NCBI GenBank assembly: GCA_012931725.1 | Contig: CM022949.1 | Location: 69,596,997-69,660,996 of the forward strand | Direction: 5' to 3' | Source: Litsea cubeba | Lineage: Eukaryota > Streptophyta > Magnoliopsida > Laurales > Lauraceae | Length of the DNA stretch: 64,000 nucleotides | In this document: positions 46,065-56,358 of the stretch, in pieces | Numbering within the stretch: the first letter of the stretch is position 1 | Layout: each line of letters begins with the position of its first letter | The notes under the pieces: generated by a model | The model's database searches: none | What the model was told of the DNA's origin: nothing | What the model saw: only the letters and a program-made list of their open reading frames with translations | Program-made: the position numbers and the translations under genes

Positions 46065-46439
46065 CTGGGACCAGAATTCCCATTTTTCATATACTTTAAA
46101 GTGATTCTTGAGGGGATTCTTTTGGGCCATTAAATTAAGCATGGAAACATGATTTTAAATCATTCTAAGTATTTTAAAATCATGAAACATAAAAAGCCAA
46201 AAATCATTTGAAACTTTAAATCATTGGCTAGCTTGATTTGTAAAAATTCTTTTTCAAATAAAATGCATCCAAGATGAAAAACCAAAACATGAATAAAACA
46301 TGAGTTTTACCATATTTTAAAAACAATGCATGGATAAAATAAGATTTCAATGTTTTCTAAAATAATGCAAGTGTGAGAAATCAAATGATGATTAAAATGA
46401 TATGCATCCATCAAATTGCAATACACAAAATTCCTAACA

Positions 46440-46790
46440 ATCTCCCCCTTTGCAATTTGATGGCAAACCTTAACTGAACACTAATCCTCACACTAAGTCT
46501 TCAGCTCCTTGGCTTGACACGGCTTGAAATCTTCGTATGCTCCTTCACTTAGCTTGGGCTTTAGCTCTTTTGATCTTCATTCTTCTTGTCCTTAGCTCCA
46601 AGCTTTCTTTCTTTTATCTTCTCTCCCCCTAAGACCAAGCACTCTCTCTCCTTGGTCTTTCTCTCCCTTTGCCATTGAATGCTCTCTCCCCCTTTGATCT
46701 TTCTCCCTTTTGGGTAGCTAGAGCATTTTCTCCCCCTTAATCCTTTCTCCCCCTTTTGCCATTAAATTGCAAAGGTAGCAATTGAAGAAA
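46440..46790 (-). other. polypurine tract and purine-rich 3' region of the gag-only element
   Basis: On the minus strand AAAGGGGGAGAT abuts the LTR start TGTTAGG, as expected for a polypurine tract. Many more GGGGGAGAAA-type purine runs follow over 300 bp. Confidence 0.8.
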
Positions 46791-46967
46791 GGTACGTACA
46801 CACATGAAACAAGGAAAATACTTTTAGTAGCACCTGTTAACAAATGAAATCGAAAATGAAATACTTAACAGGCTATTATGCATGTGAGTAAGTTATAAGG
46901 GAATAGCAATGGTGAATTTGATCATCTCTAATGCTTCCTTAGAAGGTTTACTCCCCCTCAATCCATA
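46791..46967. other. noncoding sequence before the hairpin array
   Basis: No coding frame or clear stem-loop. Transition from the purine-rich tracts to the array. Confidence 0.5.
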
Positions 46968-48876
46968 ATCTTCTTTTGTCATACTTTTGACAAGAATATA
47001 ACTATTAGATGCAAGAAGAAGATGGTTTAACCAATTGAGGGATAACTTCAAGGGAAGGATTAGATACCAATTGATAATGATTAACTATAAGGCTCAATGA
47101 TCAAATTACCAAATTGGAGAGAAACCAATTGACCTATAAGCTTAAGGAAAGTTGAAGAGCAAGGTCAAAAGGTTAATCTATCATGGATACCAATTGAAAT
47201 AAGAACCATATCAATTGAGATTTAAGAGTATGACTTATTAGCTCAATCACTCTAAAATGGACTTAAGGAATGTAACTAGAAGGATTAATCCAAGTTAGAG
47301 CTGTCCATGATGATAAGGGGTTTACTAAACATAGCATCAAATAATATAACTATGAAAATCATATGCTATGTAAATTTTGAAATCATTTCACTCAATCATA
47401 AAATATGACTATCAAGTGTAAGATGAGTGAAATGAAATTCAAACCATGATGCCTACCTCAATCATTAACCAACCAAGATTATTAACACATAAACATGGTG
47501 GTCACGAGATTTAACCAAATAAGCAAGAGAGGTGGCAAACATGACCATTTATGAAGCTAATGGAATGTGACATGGAACAAAGACATATTACTATCAAGTT
47601 TAATCCAGTGTGCACAAGGTTTATCACAAATATATAACATCAATTGGAAGTTATACTAATTGAAAATGATATCATTTGATTACCAATTGAATATGGAACA
47701 TGTTTGAGAGCAAGCATGTGACAAACACAAGATTCCATCAAGCAACATAAATGAATATTCATCACTTTAATGATATAACTAATAAGCATAGTGATGAACA
47801 TGAGAAATTGCATTTTGAAAATATATGACTTATAAGAATATGCAATTTCCAAAGTGTCAACCATATGAATACAACATCTAAGAAATCCATCATTCAAGAG
47901 ATATAACTATGTAATTCAAGAAATGAATTTCAAAGAGGTTCATATGATCAAACACTACTATGAGGTTGAAACATGTATAAGTATGACAAATACACATGAA
48001 TCAAACATCATAACCATCCATTTCACAAAAATTACTAGAAAGCATAAAGGATGGATTTGGGTTCTAGTATGGTTACAAAAAAAAATAATTAAAGAACACA
48101 ACCATACATGGAACAAATAAAACATTTGCATAAAGAATGTAACTAAAAGAGCAAACATGCAAATAGTCTATCACAACATTCATTTCCATTAAAGGATGAC
48201 ATAAGCAAAAGCATAAGGAAATGAAAACATGGAACATGCTTTGATGAATACAACAAAAAGTTTTAAAGTATTTCCATTCATGCAATCTTCAAATCATAAA
48301 CAAAATCTAACAATGGGCATAATGTATATGAAAATAAAGAAAGCACCTTATCAAACATCAAATTGTATTCTAAGCAATATCACTACCAAGAATCATACAA
48401 TTTGATTTAAAAACCATTCAACTTGCATTTTAAAAGATATAACTTAATTGGAAAACATACAAGTTGATCTTTTCAAAGTAATTTTCCATGTGAAAGTATA
48501 ACTTAAAAATTCATGGAAAAATTAAATTGATTTAAGTCATTTGTTTTTCAAAATAATCTAACTAAGACATACAAACAAATGATATTGCAACATCAATCGA
48601 TTATGAAAGATCTAGCTATGAAAGCTTTGAACCCATAATCAATTGAACATATAGAAATGCAAACAAGATGTGACTATAAAAAGCAAATCTAACATGTGAG
48701 AAATACAATCAAATGATTTTGAAAACCATGATATGTGACTTAGGGAAGTACATGAAGACAAAATCAAATGATCATAAAGAAACAAATGCATTTTAAAAAA
48801 TGTAACTAAGAAAGAACATAAAATGCAAATGCAATCATAACCAACAAAAAGATTTAACTATTAAGGTTAGGTTGGT
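46968..48876 (-). repeat. array of stem-loops with variable stems and a recurring TATAACTA-type loop
   Basis: At least 17 inverted repeats follow one another. Arms (plus-strand coordinates) include 46968-46975/47016-47023, 47329-47337/47363-47371, 47384-47394/47424-47434, 47640-47647/47683-47690, 47758-47766/47790-47798, 47804-47813/47840-47849, 48067-48074/48100-48107, 48124-48131/48157-48164, 48179-48187/48217-48225, 48357-48368/48395-48406, 48418-48425/48460-48467, 48482-48490/48512-48520, 48537-48546/48573-48582, 48593-48605/48634-48646 and 48787-48795/48819-48827. Stems are 8-13 bp, all but one of these perfect, and differ between units. Loops are mostly 21-35 bases, often with GATATAACTA or a variant. 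It fills the 3' untranslated region after the gag stop. Confidence 0.85.
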
Positions 48877-48893
48877 CAATGAGGTCCAAGGCC

Positions 48894-50336
48894 CTAAGGT
48901 TTGTCTATTTGTCTAACTTTGGGAATCCACCTAAGGTCTTGGGATGGATGAACTTTGAGGTCTAACTTAAACTTCTCACCAACTCTAGGAGATTTGACTT
49001 GATAAATTTTCAATTTAGACTTATCACCATGATGTTTAGATTTAACTAAATTTGGCTTAGGATGGTGATTAGTCTTTTGAGGTTGGTGACTTTTCTTCTT
49101 AGGGGATTGAGCCATTTTTCTTTTCTTCTTATTTTCTCCCTTTATTTGACTTTTGAATTTTAGATTTAACTTTGCAACTTTCTTCAAAAGTTCTTTCATG
49201 TTTTGATTTAAGGGAGATAGATTGAGAAGTTTTTTATTTATAGATTCTTTTAAAGTTGGTTTAACTTGTTTAAACTTTTTAGAATCTATTTTAGGAGACT
49301 CCTTTTTAATAGGTTGGACTTGTTTAATCTTTTTGGAGTCTTCCTTGGTTTTTAGTGTCTTAATCATCATAGTATTTGATTTTACCTTTTTAGGTTCAAA
49401 TATGGATTTAGACACATTGCTTCTTCTTAATTTGCACTCAAACCTAAAATGTCCTTCAATGCCACAATAATTGCATTTAGTCATGGGCAAAGAAGTGTGA
49501 GTGCTAGAGAAAGAGGACTCACCTTTCACAAATGTGTTGGTGAATTTAGGGTCATGTGAAATATTTCTATCAAATCCAAGACCCGTCATATCTCTTTTAG
49601 ATTTACCCAATTTCAATAACTTTTCAAATCTTTCTTCACTTTGGGTAAATTTGCACTCATACTTTTGTTTGTAGGTTTCAAGTTGAGTGACTTGTTCTTT
49701 AAGGGTTGAATTTTCATTTTTAACTTTTGTAAGTTCATTTTTAATTCCCTTAAATCTGTTTAGCTCTTCATGGGCAAGTTTTAATTCAAATTTAACTTCA
49801 TTGATAACATTAGATCCAAGTTCTAGAGTTTTTATCTTAATTTGTGCATCAGATAAATTTTCCATAGAAATGGTTAACTTGGATTCTAGGTTGTTAATGT
49901 TTTCATCTTGCCTTTTTAATTGATCTCTTAGTTTTGAATTTTCCTTATTAAGATTATCATAATCTATCTTTGATTCTCTTAGATCATCTTTAATATTAGA
50001 TAGATTATGCAAAGAGATCATGAACTTAGATTATGCACAATTTATTAATTCTTCTTTTTCTCTAAGTTCATCTTTTGAAGAGACTAATTCTTGGTTTAGT
50101 CTTTTAGATTCTTCTTTTAATCTTCTATTCTTCTTAGAAAGCTCTAAGGATAATGTGCACAAATCCTCATAAGCTTTTTCAATGTCATTATCATTTTCTT
50201 CCTCTTTTAATTCAAATTGAGATTCTTTAAATTCATTGTTTGAATCTCCAATAGTGGGAAGAAAGAGGGGTCTAGAAGAATCTACCAAAGAATCTACAAA
50301 GTCTAAACTAGTGGAATCCATTCTTATGATTTTCAT
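48894..50336 (-). CDS. coiled-coil gag protein with zinc knuckle, one internal stop
   Basis: The frame starts at MKIIRMDSTSLDFVDS (50336) and runs 480 codons to 48894, with one in-frame TAA at 50028 after KEELINCA; it continues in the same frame as SKFMISLHNLSNI. The first half is heptad-rich coiled coil (Leu/Lys/Glu, for example ENINNLESKLTISMENL). Then come MTGLGFDRN and the single CCHC knuckle CNYCGIEGHFRFEC, followed by a long Lys-rich basic tail. This fits the C-terminal part of copia gag. It probably binds and packages element RNA. The stop may be an inactivating mutation or be read through; nothing here decides. Confidence 0.85.
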
Positions 50337-50420
50337 GAAAGCACAACACTAGGGTTTTAACTCTAGGTTTTTACACCTAATCAAGAGTTCCAAACACTTG
50401 ATCCTAATATAGAGCACGAG

Positions 50421-50432
50421 GCTCTGATACCA
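50421..50432 (-). other. primer-binding site of the gag-only element
   Basis: Minus strand TGGTATCAGAGC, two bases from the LTR end, matches the initiator-Met tRNA primer. It sets the element orientation as minus. Confidence 0.9.
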
Positions 50433-50434
50433 AT

Positions 50435-52205
50435 TGAAAGTCCTGGGGATCCTAACCCTAGAGGGGGGGGGGGGGTGAATAGGGTGAGCTACACTTAATG
50501 ACTAATTATGGCCAATTTTAATTTCTTTAAAATAAACTAGTCACATGTGATGATTAACAAACAAAATGCGGAAGCTAATAAACAAAAACACCACATAGCA
50601 CACACCATAACACAATGATTTATAGTGGTTCGGCCTCAATGCCTACATCCACTACCGGCTTGTGTTCCTCACACCCCACCGGATTTCCACTATTATGCTT
50701 TTCAAAAGGCTAAGCAATAACCTCTACAATATGCTTTCCAAGGATATATAAGCAATAACCTTACAATATTGTTTTTTGAGGCTTAACAACAACCTATTCA
50801 AGATGCTTTTCAATGGCTAAGCAATAACCTTACAACAATCGATTTTTCTCAAAGAAAGTGTCTTCACAAAACACTCTAAGAGATTACAATTTAAGCTCAA
50901 TGTAATTGCCTCTAAATTAGGCGGATATGAAAGTGAATAACAAACTCACACAACACTAAGGATTACAAAGATGAATGCTTATGAGGTGTGTGTGTGTGAA
51001 AACTTCAATCAAGATTAAAATTAAGCTCAATCTATTTTATGCTTAAAGCAATTCAAAAGTTTAATGCTCATAAGAAGATTTGATTGCAGTGTAATGCAAA
51101 TCACTTGTAGCAAAATGCAAACTTGTTAATGATTATGAAAATCAAAATGTCACAAGTTGAATGAAACTAATTAAGATTAAAACAAGTGATGATGCATGTT
51201 CAATGTTGTTTTCAAAAATAAATTTGTTTAACTAAACTTAAAATAGATTGAAAACAACAAAGAGGATTCAAACAAGTTATTGAAACATGTTATTAAGGAA
51301 ATCAAAGATTTTGACTAAACATGTTTAAGAAGTTTTCTAAAATAACCTTGATTTGAATCTAAGTGAAGAATCCAATAAAATCAAAGATTATAAGAAGAAT
51401 GGATTCAACACATCATAGTTATCATGCAATTAAACATTTCCCAAAGATTTAAACAAAGCATATAACATATGATTAGTTTAAGCAAAGCTTACTTAGAGAT
51501 TTAACTTCATTAATCCAAGCTTGAGCTTTACTAATGACCCTCTTGGTCTCTCTTAGTTCATCCCCTTTATCTTCTCTCCAAACTCCTCAAAGATGGCTTG
51601 GAAGCTCCAAAATGTTCAACACTTTTCTCATGGGAATGAACTCATATTTATACTCAAAAATTGAGTTCCTGCGTGTCTTCGGTCGACCCCATACCATCCC
51701 CGGTCGACCGAATACAAACGGTCACAAATATGACCGTTGGAGAGCCAACGGCCCTCTGCCCGGTCGACCTGCAGTGTGCCAGGTCGACCTGGTCCATGGG
51801 CAGGTCGACCTGGTACACTGCAGGTCGACCCTGGGACCAGAATTCCCATTTTTCATATACTTTAAAGTGATTCTTGAGGGGATTCTTTTGGGCCATTAAA
51901 TCAAGCATGGAAACATGATTTTAAATCATTCTAAGTATTTTAAAATCATGAAACATAAAAAGCCAAAAATCATTTGAAACTTTAAATCATTGGCTAGCTT
52001 GATTTGTAAAAATTCTTTTTCAAATAAAATGCATCCAAGATGAAAAACCAAAACATGCATAAAACATGAGTTTTACCATATTTTAAAAACAATGCATGGA
52101 TAAAATAAGATTTCAATGTTTTCTAAAATAATGCAAGTGTGAGAAATCAAATGATGATTAAAATGATATGCATCCATCAAATTGCAATACACAAAATTCC
52201 TAACA
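50435..52205 (-). repeat. gag-only element LTR (5' in its sense)
   Basis: 1771 bp, nearly identical to 44679-46439. The visible differences are a longer G run near 50.47 kb, a few-base TA insertion near 50.75 kb and scattered single changes. TATAAATA lies at 51652-51645 and the GGTCGACC array at 51681-51830. Its outer edge is followed by ATCTG and not by a copy of GGCAG. Confidence 0.92.
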
Positions 52206-52438
52206 ATCTGTTCAGTCAATGGTCAGCTCCTCAGCAGTCTGTGCCTTGAAAACCTACAACTTTAATGCAAGTTCCTAGCCCAATGTAGCAGTTCCAAAGT
52301 TTTTCCTGCAATTTGTGCTCTTAGCAGTCTGTGCCTTGAAAACCAGCAACTTTAATGACAGAATATGGGAACTGTGTTCAATTGTCTTTGAAAGTAGTTT
52401 TTTGTTTTGAAAATTGTTTTCTTTAATGTAATCTTTAT
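52206..52438 (+). repeat. gypsy 3' LTR, second part, truncated before its TATA box
   Basis: From TTCAGTCAATGG to TAATCTTTAT it matches the middle of the 5' LTR and stops just before the segment holding CTCTATATAAG. It then meets an inverted LTR after a few bases. Confidence 0.9.
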
Positions 52439-52444
52439 ACAAAA

Positions 52445-52880
52445 TGATGGCAAACGGCAAGTGATGACAAGAACATAATTGCTAAAGGATGTCAAACAGA
52501 GACTCTTTAGAATTTCTATTCAAATAGGTGATTACAAAACAAAAACCAACTCCCTCCTACTCACAAAACAGGACTTATATAGAGAAACGCAAGTGAAGAT
52601 TACATTAAAGAAAACAATTTTCAAAACAAAATACTACTTTCAAAGACAAATGAACACAGTTCCCATATTTTGTCATTAAAGTTGCTGGTTTTCAAGGTAC
52701 AGACTGCTAAGAGCACATACTGTAGGAAAAACTTTGGAACTGCTACATTGGGCTAGGAACTTGCATTAAAGTTGCAGGTTTTCAAGGCACAGACTGCTGA
52801 GGAGCTGACCATTGACTGAACTGCCTAGACTGGATAGGCTTGGCTGGGATGCAGCAACAAAAAGGTTCGGATTTACATCA
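52445..52880 (-). repeat. inverted third LTR of the gypsy element
   Basis: Full LTR in reverse: it begins TGATGGCAAACGGCAAG (reverse of the LTR end) and finishes GGTTCGGATTTACATCA (reverse of the LTR start). The bases before it, ATACAAAA, match the reversed start of the primer site (ATACCAAA) except for one. It is followed by TTCTC. Confidence 0.92.
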
Positions 52881-52885
52881 TTCTC
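52881..52885. repeat. 5-bp target-site duplication TTCTC, right copy
   Basis: Matches 36492-36496. The copia RT continues with SLSETFHMKD. Confidence 0.85.
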
Positions 52886-53735
52886 TTAGTGAGACATTTC
52901 ACATGAAGGATCCCGGCCCCTTAAACTATTTCGTCAGTCTTGAAGTTCATCAATCGCCAAAAGGAATAGTTCTAAATCAGCATAAATACACTGTTGACCT
53001 CATTGACTTAGCTGGCCTTACTGCTTCAGCTCCCGTAGATAAGCCGGTCGAACTAAATGTCAAACTTAGTCAAGAAGATGGTAACCTTCTTCCATATACT
53101 ACCGCATATCGATAATTAAGTGGTAGCTTGATCTACCTCGCGATCACTCGTCCTGAGGTCAACCTATTGAGTCAGTTCATGATTGCTCCTCGTCACCTTA
53201 TCTGGCCATTGTTCGTCGTATCATTCGGTACCTTATTCGCACACCGACTCGCGGGTTGTTTTTTCTATCAAACAATCCTATATCTCTCACCGCTTATTCA
53301 GATGCTGATTGGGCCGGTTGCCTGGATACTCGCAAATTTACCATTAGGTAACAGCCTGATTTCCTGGAAATGCAGGAAACAATATGAAAAAGTCTCACTA
53401 TCATCTACAGAGGCCGAGTACAGAGCCATGTCTGCTGTGTGCTCTGAAATTCTTTGGCTTCGCAGTCTACTTTTCGACATTGGATTCCCATCAAAAGATG
53501 CTACCCCACTTTATGCGGATAATACCAGTGCAATAAGGATTACTGAAAATCCAATTTTTCATGAACGTACTAAACACATCGAGGTTGATTGCCACTCCAT
53601 CGTGATGAATTTAAGCGTGGTGTCATTAGCCTTCCGCATGTTTCAACTGAGCTTCAAATTGCTGATATCCTTACTAAAGGTCTTCCACGTCCTCGCCATT
53701 AGTTATTGGTTGGCAAATTAATGCTTGTTGATTCT
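52886..53735 (+). pseudogene. copia reverse transcriptase end and RNase H
   Basis: SLSETFHMKDPGPLNYFVSL and LNQHKYTVDLIDLAGL are the RT thumb. A TAA at 53113 follows AYR, then LSGSLIYLAITRPEVNLLSQ. RNase H is seen as LISWKCRKQYEKVSLSSTEA, EYRAMSAVCSEILWL, LYADNTSAIRI and ERTKHIEVDCHSI, the usual copia ending. It finishes near the purine tract at 53.74 kb. Stops and a shift near 53.18 kb show decay. Confidence 0.9.
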
Positions 53736-53744
53736 CCCGCATCA

Positions 53745-53755
53745 ATTTTTGGGGG
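53745..53755 (+). other. copia polypurine tract
   Basis: TTTTTGGGGG immediately before the 3' LTR start TGTTACAC, a typical plus-strand primer position. Confidence 0.75.
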
Positions 53756-54058
53756 TGTTACACAGGCAGGCCGAAGGCCCATGAAAGGATCCTGTCCAGA
53801 GTATCATATCTCACGTGGATATTGATTGGGTCAACCTGTAACAGTTGTACATTTTCTCTTAATTGGATTTTCTCTTGTAATTAGTTAGTTTCCTAAAGTT
53901 AGAATAGTAATTGATGTAATTAGCTAGTTTCCTAACTTAGAGCCTTGGTTGAGGCATGTAATACTCTATATATTGGGGCTCGATCTCCAAAGGGAGACAC
54001 AAAAATAATACAAACTGAGAGTTAATTTCCTTTAAGTTATGTGATCATCAATTTGCTA
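53756..54058 (+). repeat. copia 3' LTR
   Basis: 303 bp, partner of 28556-28860. It begins TGTTACACAGGCAGG and ends AATTTGCTA, where the 5' LTR ends AATTTGTCA. TCGGG follows. Confidence 0.93.
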
Positions 54059-54063
54059 TCGGG

Positions 54064-54373
54064 GAGGTGAAAAATGCACTTCAAAGGGAGGGAAGCTAGG
54101 TTTCCCATGTTGGTATGGCCGGGCATAATATATTTTGAAGTTAGGTAAAAAAGAAGAGGTAGAGACTAGAGACAGAGAACAAAACGGAACCGATAGCTCA
54201 AAAAGTGAGTACTCTCGTTTTCCGCAACGCATGCATATAGGCCGTGAAAATTGAAAAAAAAAAGCTGTCAAAGTTATATACATATCTGAAGGAAGGGAAC
54301 CTGCAGTCAATGAGAACGACTATTCCCTCCTGACACGTAACCAATCAAAACATATATATATACATATATATAT
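54064..54373. other. unassigned sequence with TA-rich microsatellite
   Basis: No gene is seen. Alternating TATATACATATA at 54.35-54.37 kb borders the foldback element, and similar sequence stands at its other side (57.54-57.56 kb). Confidence 0.6.
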
Positions 54374-54375
54374 GG

Positions 54376-55541
54376 GAGGGCCTCTCCTCGGCTCATGTGC
54401 AGCATAGTATCAGCTCAAGCATGGCAAAATCATGTGTGCCTTGAAAAATTGATTCAGCCCGCCAAACTTTTTATCTAGGACTGAGCCCATTTTCAAAAGA
54501 GAAAAATTGATGCTCTCTCCTCTCTCAAGTCTTAAGCCCTTTCTTCTCTCTTTCGTCTCTCTGTCGCACAACAGAGCCTCCTCCCTCTCGCTCGACTCGT
54601 CTCTCCGTCGTACAACTCCCTCTCGTCTCGTCTCGAACGGCGCCTTCGCCAAGACGAACATCTACATCGTCTAAATCAACAGGATCTTTAAGGACGCCAT
54701 TGTATTTGGGGTTTTAGGGTCTCAATAAACACCTTTCCCTCTCTTCCTCCCTGGTAAAATCCAGCAAACATTGAGCCCTCCCTCCCTCTCTCCCTCTCTA
54801 TGTTTGCTTTTTTTGTCTCACGCCTGATGTTCAATGTCCTTTTACATGGTTTTTCTTTCTATGTCTAATTTGTGTTTTATTCGATTTGAGGGTTTGGGTT
54901 TGGGACTATAGGATTTGTGGCGGAGATTTGAGGGTTTGGGGCGGAGATTTGAGGGTTTTGCTCACTAGCCTATAGCCATTCACTAGCCCAGCCTATTCTC
55001 TCTCTCGGCCATAGCCATTGCTATGTTTTTTTTAATTTTTTTTTTTTTTTGCATTTCAGAGTGTTCTGGGGTTTTAGGGTTTTCAATTTAGGGGTTTCAA
55101 GGGTTCTACGATGATGGACTTGAAATTATGGATTTTGGTTTTTTTTAATAGTGTTTGGGAAACAATTTATATGGTACTGTCCCCACCATCCAACCCTCTT
55201 CTTCTGTTAAACAATGTATACAGTAGTGGTATTTTCTTCACTTGTAGTTTTCTTGTAAATCTGTTTTGATGATAGTTTTTTTTTTTTTAATGTGCAGGTT
55301 AAGCAATGTTAGTAGGTGTTGACATGATGTGCTTTGAGTGATTCTTCAAGAAGGGAAAATGTTATAATGGCATGATTTGAGTGACTATTTGAGACGTTGT
55401 ATTGATGGAAAATGTGAATGATTTCATGTGTAAATGCTGAACAATTTATTGTTGAATGTCATTGCATTGTTAATGTTGAAAAAGATTGTGGGTTGTTTGA
55501 TTGTGTTGTGGTTGTGTTGGGGTAATCTACACAATGTAGCA
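54376..55541 (+). repeat. foldback left arm
   Basis: Inverted partner of 56359-57538. It contains on the minus strand an 83-codon frame (54410-54661: FETRREGVVRRRDESSEREE, LLKMGSVLDKKFGGL) that is mirrored in the right arm. Confidence 0.88.
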
Positions 55542-56358
55542 GGTATGGGGTAGCATTTTGTCCGCCCATTCTGCTACCCACGACAGGTGAGCCCTCCCTG
55601 CCTCTCTATTTTTGCTATTTTTTCTGTTCCCATACTGATGTTCATTCCCATACAGGTGAGACCAATGTTTCAAATTAAAGATTGTTTCAACCCCACATTT
55701 CATTAGGCATAAGTACTCAATGCATATCCGTATGCATTTGATCACCATTTCATATTGAGGGATTAAGAGAACATTTGCTTGAGGAGCAGTTTGTTGCAAG
55801 AACCTAGGAAATGTGTCCCGGTCGGTCCCAAAACTTGACATTAAACCATGGTGCACTGACGAGAAATTATGACACTTGTGATCTCATCCCATTGAAGGGT
55901 CTACAAGAAATAGTTATAAACAACCTAGGCTATTGCTTCGAAGTGGGTACTCTCTTTTGTTTTTCTAAATTGGCCTATTGGCCAGGGAAGACTAAAGAGA
56001 CCTACCCAACCAGCACTTTGTGATTCTCAAAGTGGGTTAGTTTATTGTGTGGTTTGATGCATAAATGAGCGGTGATGTGCAATTAACCCAATGAAGTTCA
56101 ATTTGAATAGATGGTTTCACTTGAGATATAATTACAATCCACTGCTTCCTGACAATAAATTGATAATAATTCAGTATTACAAACTACTTCTCTGACTATC
56201 CAGTCCCAAATCAATTCTGATTACAAATTGATAGCAATGTAATGCTTACAAACTCATTGCACTTTCTTTAAGCATCAATAGATATTTCTATTCATTAATG
56301 TGTGAACCAAGCCATAGTGCATTTCATAACACTTAAAACTGATGAAAGAAATGAAACT
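55542..56358. other. foldback spacer
   Basis: 817 bp between the arms. An 8-bp stem hairpin, GGGTAGCA with TGCTACCC, lies near 55.55-55.57 kb. A 70-codon plus-strand frame at 55811-56023 has no recognisable domain. Confidence 0.6.

Larger units (their letters stand above)
44679..46439 (-). repeat. gag-only element LTR (3' in its sense)
   Basis: 1761 bp. In element sense it starts TGTTAGGAATTTTG and ends GGACTTTCA. Minus-strand TATAAATA is at 45886-45879. Upstream of it lie six GGTCGACC palindromes. Several long-stem hairpins are present (for example 45439-45449 with 45482-45492, and 46148-46158 with 46174-46184). Open frames here are repeated in the other LTR and look incidental. Confidence 0.92.
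44679..52205 (-). mobile_element. gag-only LTR retrotransposon (TR-GAG-like), minus strand
   Basis: Two nearly identical LTRs (44679-46439 and 50435-52205) flank 4 kb of internal DNA. On the minus strand the order is LTR, primer site TGGTATCAGAGC (50432-50421), a coiled-coil gag with zinc knuckle, a 2-kb noncoding hairpin array, purine tracts and LTR. No protease, integrase or RT is present, so it must depend on enzymes from a partner copia-type element. LTR near-identity marks it as the youngest large insertion here. The right junction lacks a clear target duplication. Confidence 0.9.
36497..52880 (+). mobile_element. Ty3/gypsy element ending in an inverted extra LTR
   Basis: Layout: 5' LTR (36497-36934), primer site, gag, protease, RT, RNase H, integrase, purine tract, 3' LTR (44620-44678 and 52206-52438, split by another element and truncated), then a full LTR in opposite orientation (52445-52880). 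The whole is bounded by TTCTC. Nested inside are Y LTRs (38888-42230) and the gag-only element (44679-52205). Coding parts carry few stops, so it is younger than the copia host. Confidence 0.92.
28556..54058 (+). mobile_element. Ty1/copia retrotransposon expanded to 25.5 kb by nested insertions
   Basis: Flanking LTRs (28556-28860 and 53756-54058) share most of their sequence over about 305 bp. The 5' LTR is followed by a primer site TGGTATCAGAGC and the 3' LTR is preceded by a purine-rich TTTTTGGGGG. Flanks TCAGG and TCGGG are a likely 5-bp target duplication with one change. In order inside: gag, solo LTR X, gag end, broken LTR Y, protease, integrase, reverse transcriptase, the gypsy element, then the RT end and RNase H. 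The two LTRs differ at about two dozen positions by eye, so it is clearly older than the gag-only element nested in it. Confidence 0.95.

Noticed and set aside
45768..46133. 121-codon frame identical in both LTRs of the gag-only element
   Set aside because: Identity follows from the LTRs being near-identical DNA; it crosses the GGTCGACC array and the promoter, so coding use is unlikely.
46968..48876. CRISPR-like or tandem satellite reading of the hairpin array
   Set aside because: There is no constant direct repeat with variable spacers; the constant part is a short loop motif and the variable parts pair with each other, in plant retroelement DNA.
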